56,047 nucleotides of DNA, from assembly GCA_016871375.1 (NCBI GenBank), contig VFYY01000004.1, positions 1 to 56,047 on the forward strand, in the 5' to 3' direction. The stretch is from Acidimicrobiia bacterium (GTDB lineage Bacteria > Acidobacteriota > Vicinamibacteria > Vicinamibacterales > UBA2999). The translations under genes were made by a program, and so were the position numbers. Shown piece after piece: positions 49,944 through 56,047 of this stretch; position 1 is the first letter of the stretch, and each line of letters opens with the position of its first letter. The notes under the pieces are model-generated. The model ran no database searches. It was not told where the DNA came from and saw nothing but the letters and a program-made list of their open reading frames with translations.

Positions 49944-50812
49944 TGGAGATGCTCCTTGAAAAACGCGAGCGTGCGCGTCCAGGCGTCCTGAGTCGCGGGA
50001 CCATTCCGCCCCTCGACCTGGATCAGGCCGAAATGGTGGGTGGCGCCGGGATACGTGCGGTGCTCGAAGCTCTTTCCCGCGCGCTGCAGTGTCGCCGCCG
50101 TCGCGGCGACGGTGCCGGTGACGGCGGGATCGTCCTCGCCGTAGAACCCGAGGACGGGAACCGTGATCTTCCGCAGGGTGGCGTCGTCCGGCGCGACGCC
50201 ATAGAACACGACCGCCGCGTGCACGACGGGCGCTTCGGCCGCGAAGCGGAAGCTGAAGGTGCCCCCCGGCCCGAAGCCGACGCTCCCGATCCTGCCGTTG
50301 GCGCGCGGCAACGTCGCGCCGTATGTTGCGGCGGCAAGATACTGCCGCATGGCCTGCTCCGGAACCACGCGCGTTCGGATCGCACGAATGACTTCATCCG
50401 GCGACCGCAAGGCGTCGTAGTTGCCGCCGTTCGGTCCGAGGCCGGTCAGCACGTCCGGCGCGAGAGCGATGAACCCGCTGGCCGCCAGTTCGTCGGCGAC
50501 GCTCCGGATCCAGTCGTCGAGCCCCGCTTCGTACGACATCACGACGACGACACCCGCCGGCGCGTCTCCATTCGGGTACTCGATCCAGGTGTGCACCGTG
50601 CTCGAGCCCACCGGGATGTCCACCCACTCGTGGCGGAGCGTGGTGCGGGCGACCGTGGACGGGGCGTTCCAGCCGCTGGCCAGCTGGCCTGGAACCTTGG
50701 CGAACGGCCCGCCGCCCGCCCCGCGGCCGCCGCGACCCGCCGGCGCCTGTCCGCCGACGACGATCGGGATGGCCAGAGCGACCGACAGCACCGCGACCGT
50801 ACAGCGCTTCAT
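49940..50812 (-). CDS. Secreted dienelactone hydrolase-like protein lacking the nucleophile Cys
   Basis: 290 residues from ATG 50812, signal peptide MKRCTVAVLSVALAIPIVVGGQ. It aligns with the C-terminal half of the next gene (HEWVDIPVGSSTVHTWIEYPNGDAPAGVVVVMSYEAGLDDWIRSVADELAASGFIALAPDVLTG). The Asp (YGEDDP) and His (GATHHFG) are present, but the nucleophile motif GFCMGG reads GFGPGG, so the catalytic Cys is Gly. It may be a pseudoenzyme or partner subunit. First gene of the operon, with a MarR-type operator upstream. Confidence 0.85.
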   Translation of the reverse strand: MKRCTVAVLSVALAIPIVVGGQAPAGRGGRGAGGGPFAKVPGQLASGWNAPSTVARTTLRHEWVDIPVGSSTVHTWIEYPNGDAPAGVVVVMSYEAGLDDWIRSVADELAASGFIALAPDVLTGLGPNGGNYDALRSPDEVIRAIRTRVVPEQAMRQYLAAATYGATLPRANGRIGSVGFGPGGTFSFRFAAEAPVVHAAVVFYGVAPDDATLRKITVPVLGFYGEDDPAVTGTVAATAATLQRAGKSFEHRTYPGATHHFGLIQVEGRNGPATQDAWTRTLAFFKEHLQ

Positions 50813-50848
50813 TGACGACCTCGCATGAGCAGGCGCGCATTCTCGCAC

Positions 50849-50868
50849 TTGTTTGACGCGTTAAACAA
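50849..50868. promoter_or_regulatory. MarR-type operator palindrome
   Basis: ttgtttgacgcgttaaacaa is palindromic at 18 of 20 positions. It lies between the divergent DLH-like operon (start 50812) and the marR-like gene (start 50889). Its length, symmetry and position fit a MarR dimer site that would control both directions. Confidence 0.6.
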
Positions 50869-50888
50869 TCCGAATTATCGTTGCCGCC

Positions 50889-51332
50889 GTGCGCCCATCC
50901 GGAAAGGACCTCGTGCTGCCGCGTCACGCAATCATGGCGCTGATGACGGCGGCCGACCGCGCGCGGCGAGCGATGACCCAGGCACTGCAGCCGTTCGACC
51001 TGACACTGCCGCAGTTCAACGTGCTGGCCATCCTCGCGCACGAACGAGCGCTCCCGACGTTCCAGGTCGCTGCGCGGATGGTCGAGAACACACCGGGCAT
51101 CACGCGCCTGATGACGACGCTCGAGGCGAAGCGCTACATCCGGCGCAGCCAGTCTGCCGGCGATCGCCGCCAGCAGTTGTGTGCGCTGACGCCGCGGGGC
51201 CGCCGCGTGATGAGAGCCGCGATGCCAGGATTCACCGGCGCGCAGGCGCAGCTGCTCGGCGCGTTGACCAGGTCCGAGGCGCGACAGATGACCGCGTTGC
51301 TGCGGCGCGTCACGCCCGTCACGGAGGTGTGA
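50889..51332 (+). CDS. MarR-family transcriptional regulator
   Basis: 147 residues, GTG start. The winged-helix core is visible: TLPQFNVLAILAHERALPTFQVAARMVENTPGITRLMTTLEAKRYIRRSQSAGDRRQQLCALTPRGRRVM. Here the recognition helix is NTPGITRLMTTLEAK and the wing is RSQSAGDRRQQL. Flanking helices mediate dimerisation. It is divergent from two secreted DLH-like genes and DUF5916 with a palindrome between, so it probably represses them and itself until an aromatic or phenolic ligand binds. Confidence 0.93.
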   Translation: MRPSGKDLVLPRHAIMALMTAADRARRAMTQALQPFDLTLPQFNVLAILAHERALPTFQVAARMVENTPGITRLMTTLEAKRYIRRSQSAGDRRQQLCALTPRGRRVMRAAMPGFTGAQAQLLGALTRSEARQMTALLRRVTPVTEV

Positions 51333-51462
51333 ATGCAGCGCTCGGTCACGCCGCTGCAACCGCCGCCGGGGGCGGGGCGTCAAGGCGGCCGCGGCAACTG
51401 AGACGGGCTGATCCGCGACCAATGCGCTCCATTGGCGGTGATCACACGCAGGAGAGGGCTCC

Positions 51463-51943
51463 ATGCACGCACGTGCTGCGCTGGTCGCGTTGGTCCTGCT
51501 GGCCATCATGTCATCGGCGCTCGCCGTCCGCGGGAGGACCGACGACGCACACCGCCGCGACCCTGCCGGCGTGGAACGGCTGGTACGCGCGGGGCGCGCA
51601 GCAGGAACAGTGGACATACGGCGGTAACGTCCAGACAGCGACGATGCTGTCGCTGCCCACGCCGGAGTATCAGACGCGGATGGTGCGGATGGGCTACCAC
51701 GAAGCGGTCACCGATTCGCCGCAGTGGAACGCCGCATTCTGCTATCCCGAGGGACTGATGCGGTGGTGGGGCCAGGCGAGCCTGAGGAACATCGAAGTGC
51801 TGGGCAAGATCGTCAACGGCCCCGACGGTCGGCCCACGCAGATACTGCCGGGAGAAGAAGGCCACATCGACTTCTTCGGTCGGCCATGGGCGCAAGTGTG
51901 GGAGCGGTACTACGAGCAGGGCTGGCAAGAGCCGCAGCCGTAA
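51463..51943 (+). pseudogene. Frameshifted gene for a secreted protein
   Basis: GGAGAGG and ATG 51463 begin a good signal peptide (MHARAALVALVLLAIMSSALAV) in one frame. The continuation SAGGPTTHTAATLPAWNGWYARGAQQEQWTYGGNVQTATMLSLPTPEYQTRMVRMGYHEAVTDSPQWNAAFCYPEGLMRWW...WERYYEQGWQEPQP lies in another frame. The switch falls near 51525-51540. The protein part resembles unannotated secreted families like the 42024 gene. A one-base error or mutation would explain it. Confidence 0.65.
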
Positions 51944-52215
51944 GACGGCAAGACCACGACGTGGCGGTTCATCCACGGTTTGCGCATGCGCACCGGAAGG
52001 ACGTCTCGTGACCACGCCCCCACCCACGCGCAACTGAGGATCGGCAAGGACTTGCGACAGGTGACGCGCCAAGCCTTGGCTTTGTCCGGGCTTTATCCGC
52101 GGTTTTCGTCCGTTCGCGCCCGCTCACCGGCACGTGCGTCCGCTGACGACCGAATGTCGCACGAAGTGTCACACGCGTGGGCCGCCGCGTTAGAATTTCT
52201 GAGGTTGTCTCCACC
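51944..52215. other. Intergenic stretch, 272 bp
   Basis: No convincing gene. A TAGAAT sequence about 20 bp upstream of the DUF433 start could be a -10 element for the toxin-antitoxin pair. Confidence 0.35.
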
Positions 52216-52464
52216 ATGGACCGCGAAGCCGAGCTTCTCACGCGTATCACGACAAACCCCGAGATCTTCGGCGGCAAGCCGATCATTCGAGGACGTCGCC
52301 TCGCCGTGGAGCATGTCCTGGGAATGCTCGCTGCTGGCGATACTGCAGAGACAATCCTCGAAGGGTACGCCTGGCTCCAACCGGAGGACATTCGCGCCTG
52401 CCTGCTGTACGCGCAACGTCTCGTCGGCCACGAGCGCGTTGAACCTGCGCTGACCGATCGTTAG
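52216..52464 (+). CDS. DUF433-family antitoxin
   Basis: 82 residues. LLTRITTNPEIFGGKPIIRGRRLAVEHVLGMLAAGDTAETILEGYAWLQPEDIRACLLYAQRL is the DUF433 signature (NP.i.gGkP.I.GtRi.V..vl..la.G.t.eeil..yp.L...di.a.l.ya). These proteins are VapB-like antitoxins with a winged-helix fold. The DUF5615 gene follows by 6 bp, completing a type II toxin-antitoxin pair, probably autoregulated. Confidence 0.92.
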   Translation: MDREAELLTRITTNPEIFGGKPIIRGRRLAVEHVLGMLAAGDTAETILEGYAWLQPEDIRACLLYAQRLVGHERVEPALTDR

Positions 52465-52470
52465 TCCGCC

Positions 52471-52827
52471 GTGAAGGTGCTCCTCGACGCGTGCGTCTGG
52501 GGAGGGGCCGCGACTGTTCTCACGGCGACTGGTCATGACGTCGAGGCCGTCGCCGGCTGGTCTGAAGACCCAGGCGATCGAGACATCCTCCGCCGCGCCT
52601 TTGACTCCGCCCAGGTCGTCGTGACGATCGACAAAGACTTCGGAGAACTCGCGGTGGTTCATCGCGTGGCCCACCGAGGCATTGTTCGACTGGTTGGCTT
52701 CGCCGCAGAACGTCAGGGAACTGCCGCGGCTGAAGCGCTCGCGAAGTACGGCGCGGAGCTGGATGCCGGAGCGATCGTAACGGTGGAACCCAGCCGCGTT
52801 CGAGTGAGACCTCCCGAGGCTGATTGA
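52471..52827 (+). CDS. DUF5615 PIN-like toxin
   Basis: 118 residues, GTG start. MKVLLDACVWGGAATVLTATGHDVEAVAGWSEDPGDRDILRRAFDSAQVVVTIDKDFGELAVV is the DUF5615/PIN-like pattern, with the acidic residues Asp7 (LLDA), Asp in DRDIL and Asp-x-Asp-F (TIDKDFGEL) expected to bind metal. Likely ribonuclease toxin neutralised by the DUF433 protein. It appears intact. Confidence 0.9.
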   Translation: MKVLLDACVWGGAATVLTATGHDVEAVAGWSEDPGDRDILRRAFDSAQVVVTIDKDFGELAVVHRVAHRGIVRLVGFAAERQGTAAAEALAKYGAELDAGAIVTVEPSRVRVRPPEAD

Positions 52828-52839
52828 CGAGTCGACACG

Positions 52840-53121
52840 TCACCCACTCGCGGCGCCACAGCATTTCTCGTACTTGCGCCCGCTGCCGCATGGACACGGT
52901 TCGTTGCGGCCGACCTTCGTGCTCGACGCCCGTTGCGACGCTTGGGCACCCTCCTCCAGCACGCTCCGCTGAATCGAACGACCCAGATGCGCATAGCCGG
53001 CCATCGCCTCGGGAAACACGTCACGCATCGTCGTCGCCAGATCCGGTAATGCTCGTCCACCTGTTTCTGCTCAATAGGCTTCCGCGAGCCGTTTCGAGGC
53101 AAAGACACTCAGCGTCATGAG
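52840..53121 (-). pseudogene. SEC-C-motif protein tail with in-frame stop
   Basis: The frame ends [25 protein letters not shown], a classic SEC-C zinc motif (CxCxSGxKyk.CC). From ATG 53028 it gives 62 residues. Upstream, in the same frame and across one TGA, continues [40 protein letters not shown], which reads as one protein with a nonsense codon. It looks like a decayed larger SEC-C protein following the AlbA_2 fragment. Confidence 0.5.
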
Positions 53122-53480
53122 CATCGCAGCGTAGTCTGTGCGCTGAGGCCTTCGCGTCGCAGATAGTGGGGCCGAATTGGACTGGCATGAACCTGGACCG
53201 CAACCACGTGGCTCCGACGCCATGGGATGATCTCCAGCTCGGGGACCAGTCGGGGAGTGATGTTGTCGCTGATCAGATTCGCCAGACGCTCTTCGAGATC
53301 GAGCGGCTCCCTGATTCCGCGCACATGGCGCGTCCGATCCTCGACGCCGACGAGCACGGTTCCACCGGCGGTGTTGGCGAAGGCCACGAGGCTTCGCAGC
53401 GCGCCCTCGGGGGACGAGAGGTCGCGCTTGAACTCGAGGGTCTTTCCTTCGGGCCGTTTCAGGAGCTCGAGCAAATCCAC
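53115..53480 (-). pseudogene. Truncated AlbA_2 (Schlafen-like) ATP-binding-domain protein
   Basis: 121 residues from GTG 53480. LLKRPEGKTLEFKRDLSSPEGALRSLVAFANTAGGTVLVGVEDRTRHVRGIREPLDLEERLANLISDNITPRLVPELEIIPWRRSHVVAVQVHASPIRPHYLRREG is the AlbA_2 domain that normally heads a roughly 400-residue DNA-binding or helicase-like transcription regulator. Here it stops right after the domain (LSAQTTLRCS). The usual HATPase-like and winged-helix parts are absent, so it is a fragment or a stand-alone domain. Confidence 0.7.
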
Positions 53481-53541
53481 GAGCTCAGAAGTACACTCTG
53501 AAGCGCCGCAGCTGTCGGCACGTCAGAGTCTGGAGATTTCG

Positions 53542-53907
53542 ATGACCAGCCCCTCACGCAGACGCCGTGAGCCTCCGCCACGCGTGCGGCGTCGAATCGC
53601 GCCGGGCCGTCTCGACGCCATGATCGAGGAAGCCATCGTCGATGCGTACACGGAATCCGAGCAGGCGGTTGGCTTTCACGCGACGCTTGACCAGCGCCTG
53701 CTGTGTCCCTTCGACACCGTTGTGCTCGGCACCACTGTCACGGTGAAGAAGATCGACGTCACCGCAGCCGGCACGATCGTCGCGATCTGCCACCGCGGGC
53801 GTGAACGACAGGCAATCCCGATCCTCGAGTTACCGCTGCCGCATCCGCCGCCGGCGGGATGGGAGTGGATCGAGGCCTACCGCAGATGGGCGCGAGGCCG
53901 CTGGTAG
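53542..53907 (+). CDS. Conserved small protein (often labelled calcium-binding)
   Basis: 121 residues from ATG 53542; an internal ATG at RLDAMIEEAIVDAY is the alternative. IEEAIVDAYTESEQAVGFHATLDQRLLCPFDTVVLGTTVTVKKIDVTAAGTIVAICHRGRERQAIPILELPLPHPPPAGWEWIEAYRRWARG is a recurrent protein in many bacteria, sometimes annotated calcium-binding. I see no EF-hand. The fold looks like a small beta barrel. It precedes the 378-residue gene by 16 bp and is probably its operon partner. Confidence 0.72.
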   Translation: MTSPSRRRREPPPRVRRRIAPGRLDAMIEEAIVDAYTESEQAVGFHATLDQRLLCPFDTVVLGTTVTVKKIDVTAAGTIVAICHRGRERQAIPILELPLPHPPPAGWEWIEAYRRWARGRW

Positions 53908-53923
53908 CGGGAGCCGCGCGCCG

Positions 53924-55060
53924 ATGAGCGAGCATCAATACTACGAGTTCCGAGCCATCGACCGGGTGCTGACAGACCGTCAGATGCGTGAGCTGCGCGC
54001 GATCTCCACGCGTGCCGTCATCTCGCGCACATCGTTCAGCAACTACTACACGTTCGGTGACTTGAAGGCCAATCCGCGCGACCTCCTGGTGAAGTACTTC
54101 GACGCCTCGCTGTATTTCGCCAACTGGCTTTTTCTGGAGGTGGCGTTCCGATACCCGAAGAGCGCTCTGGACCTCAAGAGGCTCCGCCGCTACGCTGCCG
54201 GCCCCACGGTCGAAGTTCGCTCCACTGGGCCAGACGTCGTCGTCGCCATTTCCGTCGAGAGTGATGGCGAGAGCTTCGATACCGCGGATGACGCAACCGG
54301 TTGGTTGGCGTCCCTGATGGCGCTTCGTGCCGACATCGCAAGCGGAGACGACCGAGCTCTCTATTTGGGGTGGCTGTTTGATGTCCAGTGCGGCGAGATC
54401 GAGGACGACGTCGTCGAGCCGGCACGACCAGAAGAACTCGGTCACCTCAATCCTGCGCTCGACAGCTTCATCGACATCGTCGGAATCGATCGCGATCTCG
54501 TGACCGTGGCCGCAGAAGGCGCGTCGCCGACGGCGCCGTCATCTGCGACTCGCGATATCCACGGATGGTTGGCCGGGCTCGAGACCAGTGAACACCTCAC
54601 GCTGCTGGCGCGCATTGCTCGCGGCGACGCGATTGTGGGAGCCGAGCTCAGGCGCCGGTTTCGCCAACACACGCAGGGGCGCGCGGCCGCTTTGCCGTTG
54701 CGCACAGCCGGTGAACTGCGTGCTCGAGCCGAAGCCATCGCCGAAAGACGGCGCAAGACCGCTCTGGAGCATGAAGCTCGCGAACGCGCCGCGCGCGAGC
54801 GGGAGGAGCAGACTGCCCGCGATCGATACCTGACTCACCTGGGGAAGCGAGAACGTCGGGCGTGGCAGCAGGTTGAGGCGCTCATCGGTACCAGGCGCCC
54901 CGCCGACTACGCCGCCGCGGTGGAGCTACTCGTGGACTTGCGGGATGTAAGCGGGCGGAAAGGACACGGGGCCACGTTCGCGAAGCGCATCCGGGCGTTG
55001 CGACTGGCGCACACGAAGAAGCCGAGTTTGTTCGCACGCCTTCGCAAGGCCGGCCTCTGA
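53924..55060 (+). CDS. Conserved protein of unknown function with C-terminal coiled coil
   Basis: 378 residues with no signal or membrane segment. The N-terminal block YYEFRAIDRVLTDRQMRELRAISTRAVISRTSFSNYYTFGDLKANPRDLLVKYFDASLYFANWLFLEVAFRYPKSALDLKRLRRYA is very distinctive and recurs in unannotated bacterial proteins. The middle is acidic. Residues about 265-320 form a charged coiled coil (AEAIAERRRKTALEHEARERAAREREEQTARDRYL). The end RRAWQQVEALIGTRRPADYAAAVELLVDLRDVSGRKGHGATFAKRIRALRLAHTKKPSLFARLRKAGL is basic and may bind nucleic acid. Function unknown. Confidence 0.75.
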   Translation: MSEHQYYEFRAIDRVLTDRQMRELRAISTRAVISRTSFSNYYTFGDLKANPRDLLVKYFDASLYFANWLFLEVAFRYPKSALDLKRLRRYAAGPTVEVRSTGPDVVVAISVESDGESFDTADDATGWLASLMALRADIASGDDRALYLGWLFDVQCGEIEDDVVEPARPEELGHLNPALDSFIDIVGIDRDLVTVAAEGASPTAPSSATRDIHGWLAGLETSEHLTLLARIARGDAIVGAELRRRFRQHTQGRAAALPLRTAGELRARAEAIAERRRKTALEHEARERAAREREEQTARDRYLTHLGKRERRAWQQVEALIGTRRPADYAAAVELLVDLRDVSGRKGHGATFAKRIRALRLAHTKKPSLFARLRKAGL

Positions 55061-55668
55061 CCGCCACCGATCTCGACCGACGCAATTATTCGACGGAATA
55101 AGTACATGGGATTCGAACCGTGACAGTCGCAGCCAACAACTTTGGACAGGTAAGAGCGCTTCACGGAGATGGTGATTCCCACGGTGGGCTCACAGCCAGC
55201 AGCGTGGAGTCCGGGTTGGATCGCTGTTTCTCGAGAGCAACTGCGGAGACCGCGTAAGTCGCTGCACGATGAACAGCATTTGAAACCTGCGGAAGGCCGA
55301 TGTCGTAAACGGCTCGAGCTTGTTGTCGCGCCATGGCGCGCCCAGCTACCCTGAGTTCCTAAATCGCGCGCGTTGCACGCGGAGAACCGATGAGTCCTTG
55401 CAAGTTGCTGATGCGACAGGATCGCTGCGCTGGAGAGAGTGGGAGTTGCGACCTGCGGCAGTGAATCCAGCATAATTGCAGGCGCGAACGGCGATCGCAC
55501 CGCAGCAGATCCGTATATCTCTTGTGAAATCAATAGGTTATGATTGGCGGAGAGAGTGGGAGCCTTGCCCATCGATTGCGGCAACTCGCTGAACCGCAGC
55601 CACGATAACCGCTTGAAGCGAAAGTCGGTTATCCCTTTTCCATCCTCTTCCGCTGATCGCTGACTCGT
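55061..55668. other. 608-bp gap with no credible gene
   Basis: The 225-codon minus-strand ORF in the track has no protein-like character. The segment around 55108-55122 contains attcgaacc/ggttcgaat, like a tRNA T-loop, but the stem does not pair and no acceptor or anticodon arm is found. Lower GC and broken frames suggest decayed accessory DNA. Confidence 0.5.
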
Positions 55669-55935
55669 TCAGACTTTCGCTGCTATTTCCGAGGGCGATG
55701 GAACGTGAAATGGAACATCGGAACACCGCGAGCTCCGACTTTCACCGATATGCCCCGCAACGACGCGCAGCAACCCGCTTGCTTCGTCGAGCTCCAGAAC
55801 GAGCGTAGCCGCAATGAAGTGCTGGTTCAGTCTGACGAAGTAGTCCGCGAGCGCCTCTCCGATTTCGAGCTTGCAGTGCCGTTTCATGACGAGGAACGTC
55901 GTCGTCCCTGCTGGCAGCGCGTGAAGGAATTGCAA
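55669..55935 (-). CDS. Possible small protein of unknown function
   Basis: 88 codons from a TTG. LQFLHALPAGTTTFLVMKRHCKLEIGEALADYFVRLNQHFIAATLVLELDEASGLLRVVAGHIGESRSSRCSDVPFHVPSPSEIAAKV reads like a real protein. The open frame continues upstream (RISGTHKLKAA) to the tandem repeat at 55956, so the N-terminus may be cut off there. No family recognised. Confidence 0.4.
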   Translation of the reverse strand: MQFLHALPAGTTTFLVMKRHCKLEIGEALADYFVRLNQHFIAATLVLELDEASGLLRVVAGHIGESRSSRCSDVPFHVPSPSEIAAKV

Positions 55936-55955
55936 CGCTGCCTTGAGCTTGTGGG

Positions 55956-56001
55956 TTCCGGAAATTCTGGCCGCTGGATTCCGGAAATTCTGGCCGGTGG
56001 A
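55956..56001. repeat. 23-nt tandem repeat, two copies
   Basis: ttccggaaattctggccgctgga is directly followed by ttccggaaattctggccggtgga (one difference). Multiple short end repeats with a CCGGAAA..TGGCC core are a feature of some IS21-family termini. No istA/istB gene is visible before the window ends, so this assignment is tentative. Confidence 0.6.
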
Positions 56002-56047
56002 TCTGATGCCCCAGGTGAGGTCGGGTCGTCAAGCCCGAGGTGCTTGG

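Noticed and set aside
55100-55200. tRNA-like T-loop (ggttcgaatccc on the minus strand)
   Set aside because: The flanking stems do not pair and no cloverleaf could be drawn; at most a chance match or degraded attachment site.
54907-55584. 225-codon minus-strand ORF in the right-hand gap
   Set aside because: Composition and lack of secondary-structure pattern argue against coding; it overlaps the 3' end of the 378-residue gene.
1-56047. CRISPR array, rRNA or prophage
   Set aside because: No regularly spaced direct repeats, no rRNA signature stretches and no phage structural or integrase genes were seen.

Overview
Organism. The window is GC-rich and densely coded. It carries two Oar-like TonB-dependent receptors with N-terminal carboxypeptidase-regulatory domains, a DUF5916/CBM9 outer-membrane protein, DUF6152 proteins, a PQQ dehydrogenase and a recurring VRLKPDTT-type hairpin repeat. 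Together these suggest an Acidobacteriota genome, probably of the Vicinamibacteria type. This is inferred from gene content only; there is no rRNA or marker gene. Genes are often coupled by ATGA, GTGA or even CTGA overlaps.

Layout. 1-0.3 kb: edge of an IS630-like transposase and a hairpin repeat. 0.27-6.4 kb: catabolic block with a Rieske oxygenase, an unknown 119-residue protein, a PanB-like enzyme, a divergent shikimate dehydrogenase-like gene, and an alcohol dehydrogenase with two class II aldolase-family proteins. 6.5-9.7 kb: response-regulator remnant, REC-PAS-histidine kinase hybrid, tandem REC protein and a secreted protein. 9.7-16.1 kb: TonB receptor, amidohydrolase with a recessed Tat-like signal, secreted B3-type metallo-beta-lactamase-fold protein and a YdeI-like protein. 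16.3-24.3 kb: DUF2277 remnant, GNAT, lipoprotein fumarylacetoacetase-family hydrolase, DUF4870, DinB, PQQ dehydrogenase, alpha/beta hydrolase, secreted unknown and MFS transporter. 24.6-33.3 kb: lipoprotein that fuses an amidohydrolase to a ModA-like binding domain, Tat-exported PEP-mutase/isocitrate-lyase homologue, TonB receptor - ModA-like - 4,5-dihydroxyphthalate decarboxylase-like operon, and DUF6152. 33.4-41.9 kb: Cys-rich protein, MhqD/MhqO-like hydroquinone pair, secreted small proteins, AlkZ-like protein, DUF2182/DUF1326, RecQ and a DUF1801/MmcQ-like fusion. 42-51.3 kb: secreted pair with DUF6152, LLM oxidoreductase, collapsed toxin-antitoxin remnant, truncated erythromycin esterase, phosphoribosyltransferase, DUF5916, two secreted dienelactone-hydrolase-like proteins and a divergent MarR regulator. 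51.4-56 kb: decayed accessory end with a frameshifted gene, DUF433/DUF5615 toxin-antitoxin pair, SEC-C and AlbA_2 remnants, a conserved two-gene unit, and about 1 kb with little coding.

How it fits together. The recurring theme is aromatic or carboxylic-acid catabolism: Rieske oxygenase, ring-cleaving dioxygenase, DHP-decarboxylase-like protein, FAH, PEPM/ICL, amidohydrolases, class II aldolases and MFS. Several of these enzymes, normally cytoplasmic, have Tat or lipoprotein export signals and sit beside TonB receptors and binding-protein domains. I infer a periplasm-centred uptake and breakdown system; the substrate cannot be read from sequence.

The second theme is genome erosion. Three short ORFs look like genes or gene pairs with the middle deleted and both ends kept in frame. 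A mobile-looking hairpin repeat lies at the 3' ends of several genes and supplies their stop codons.
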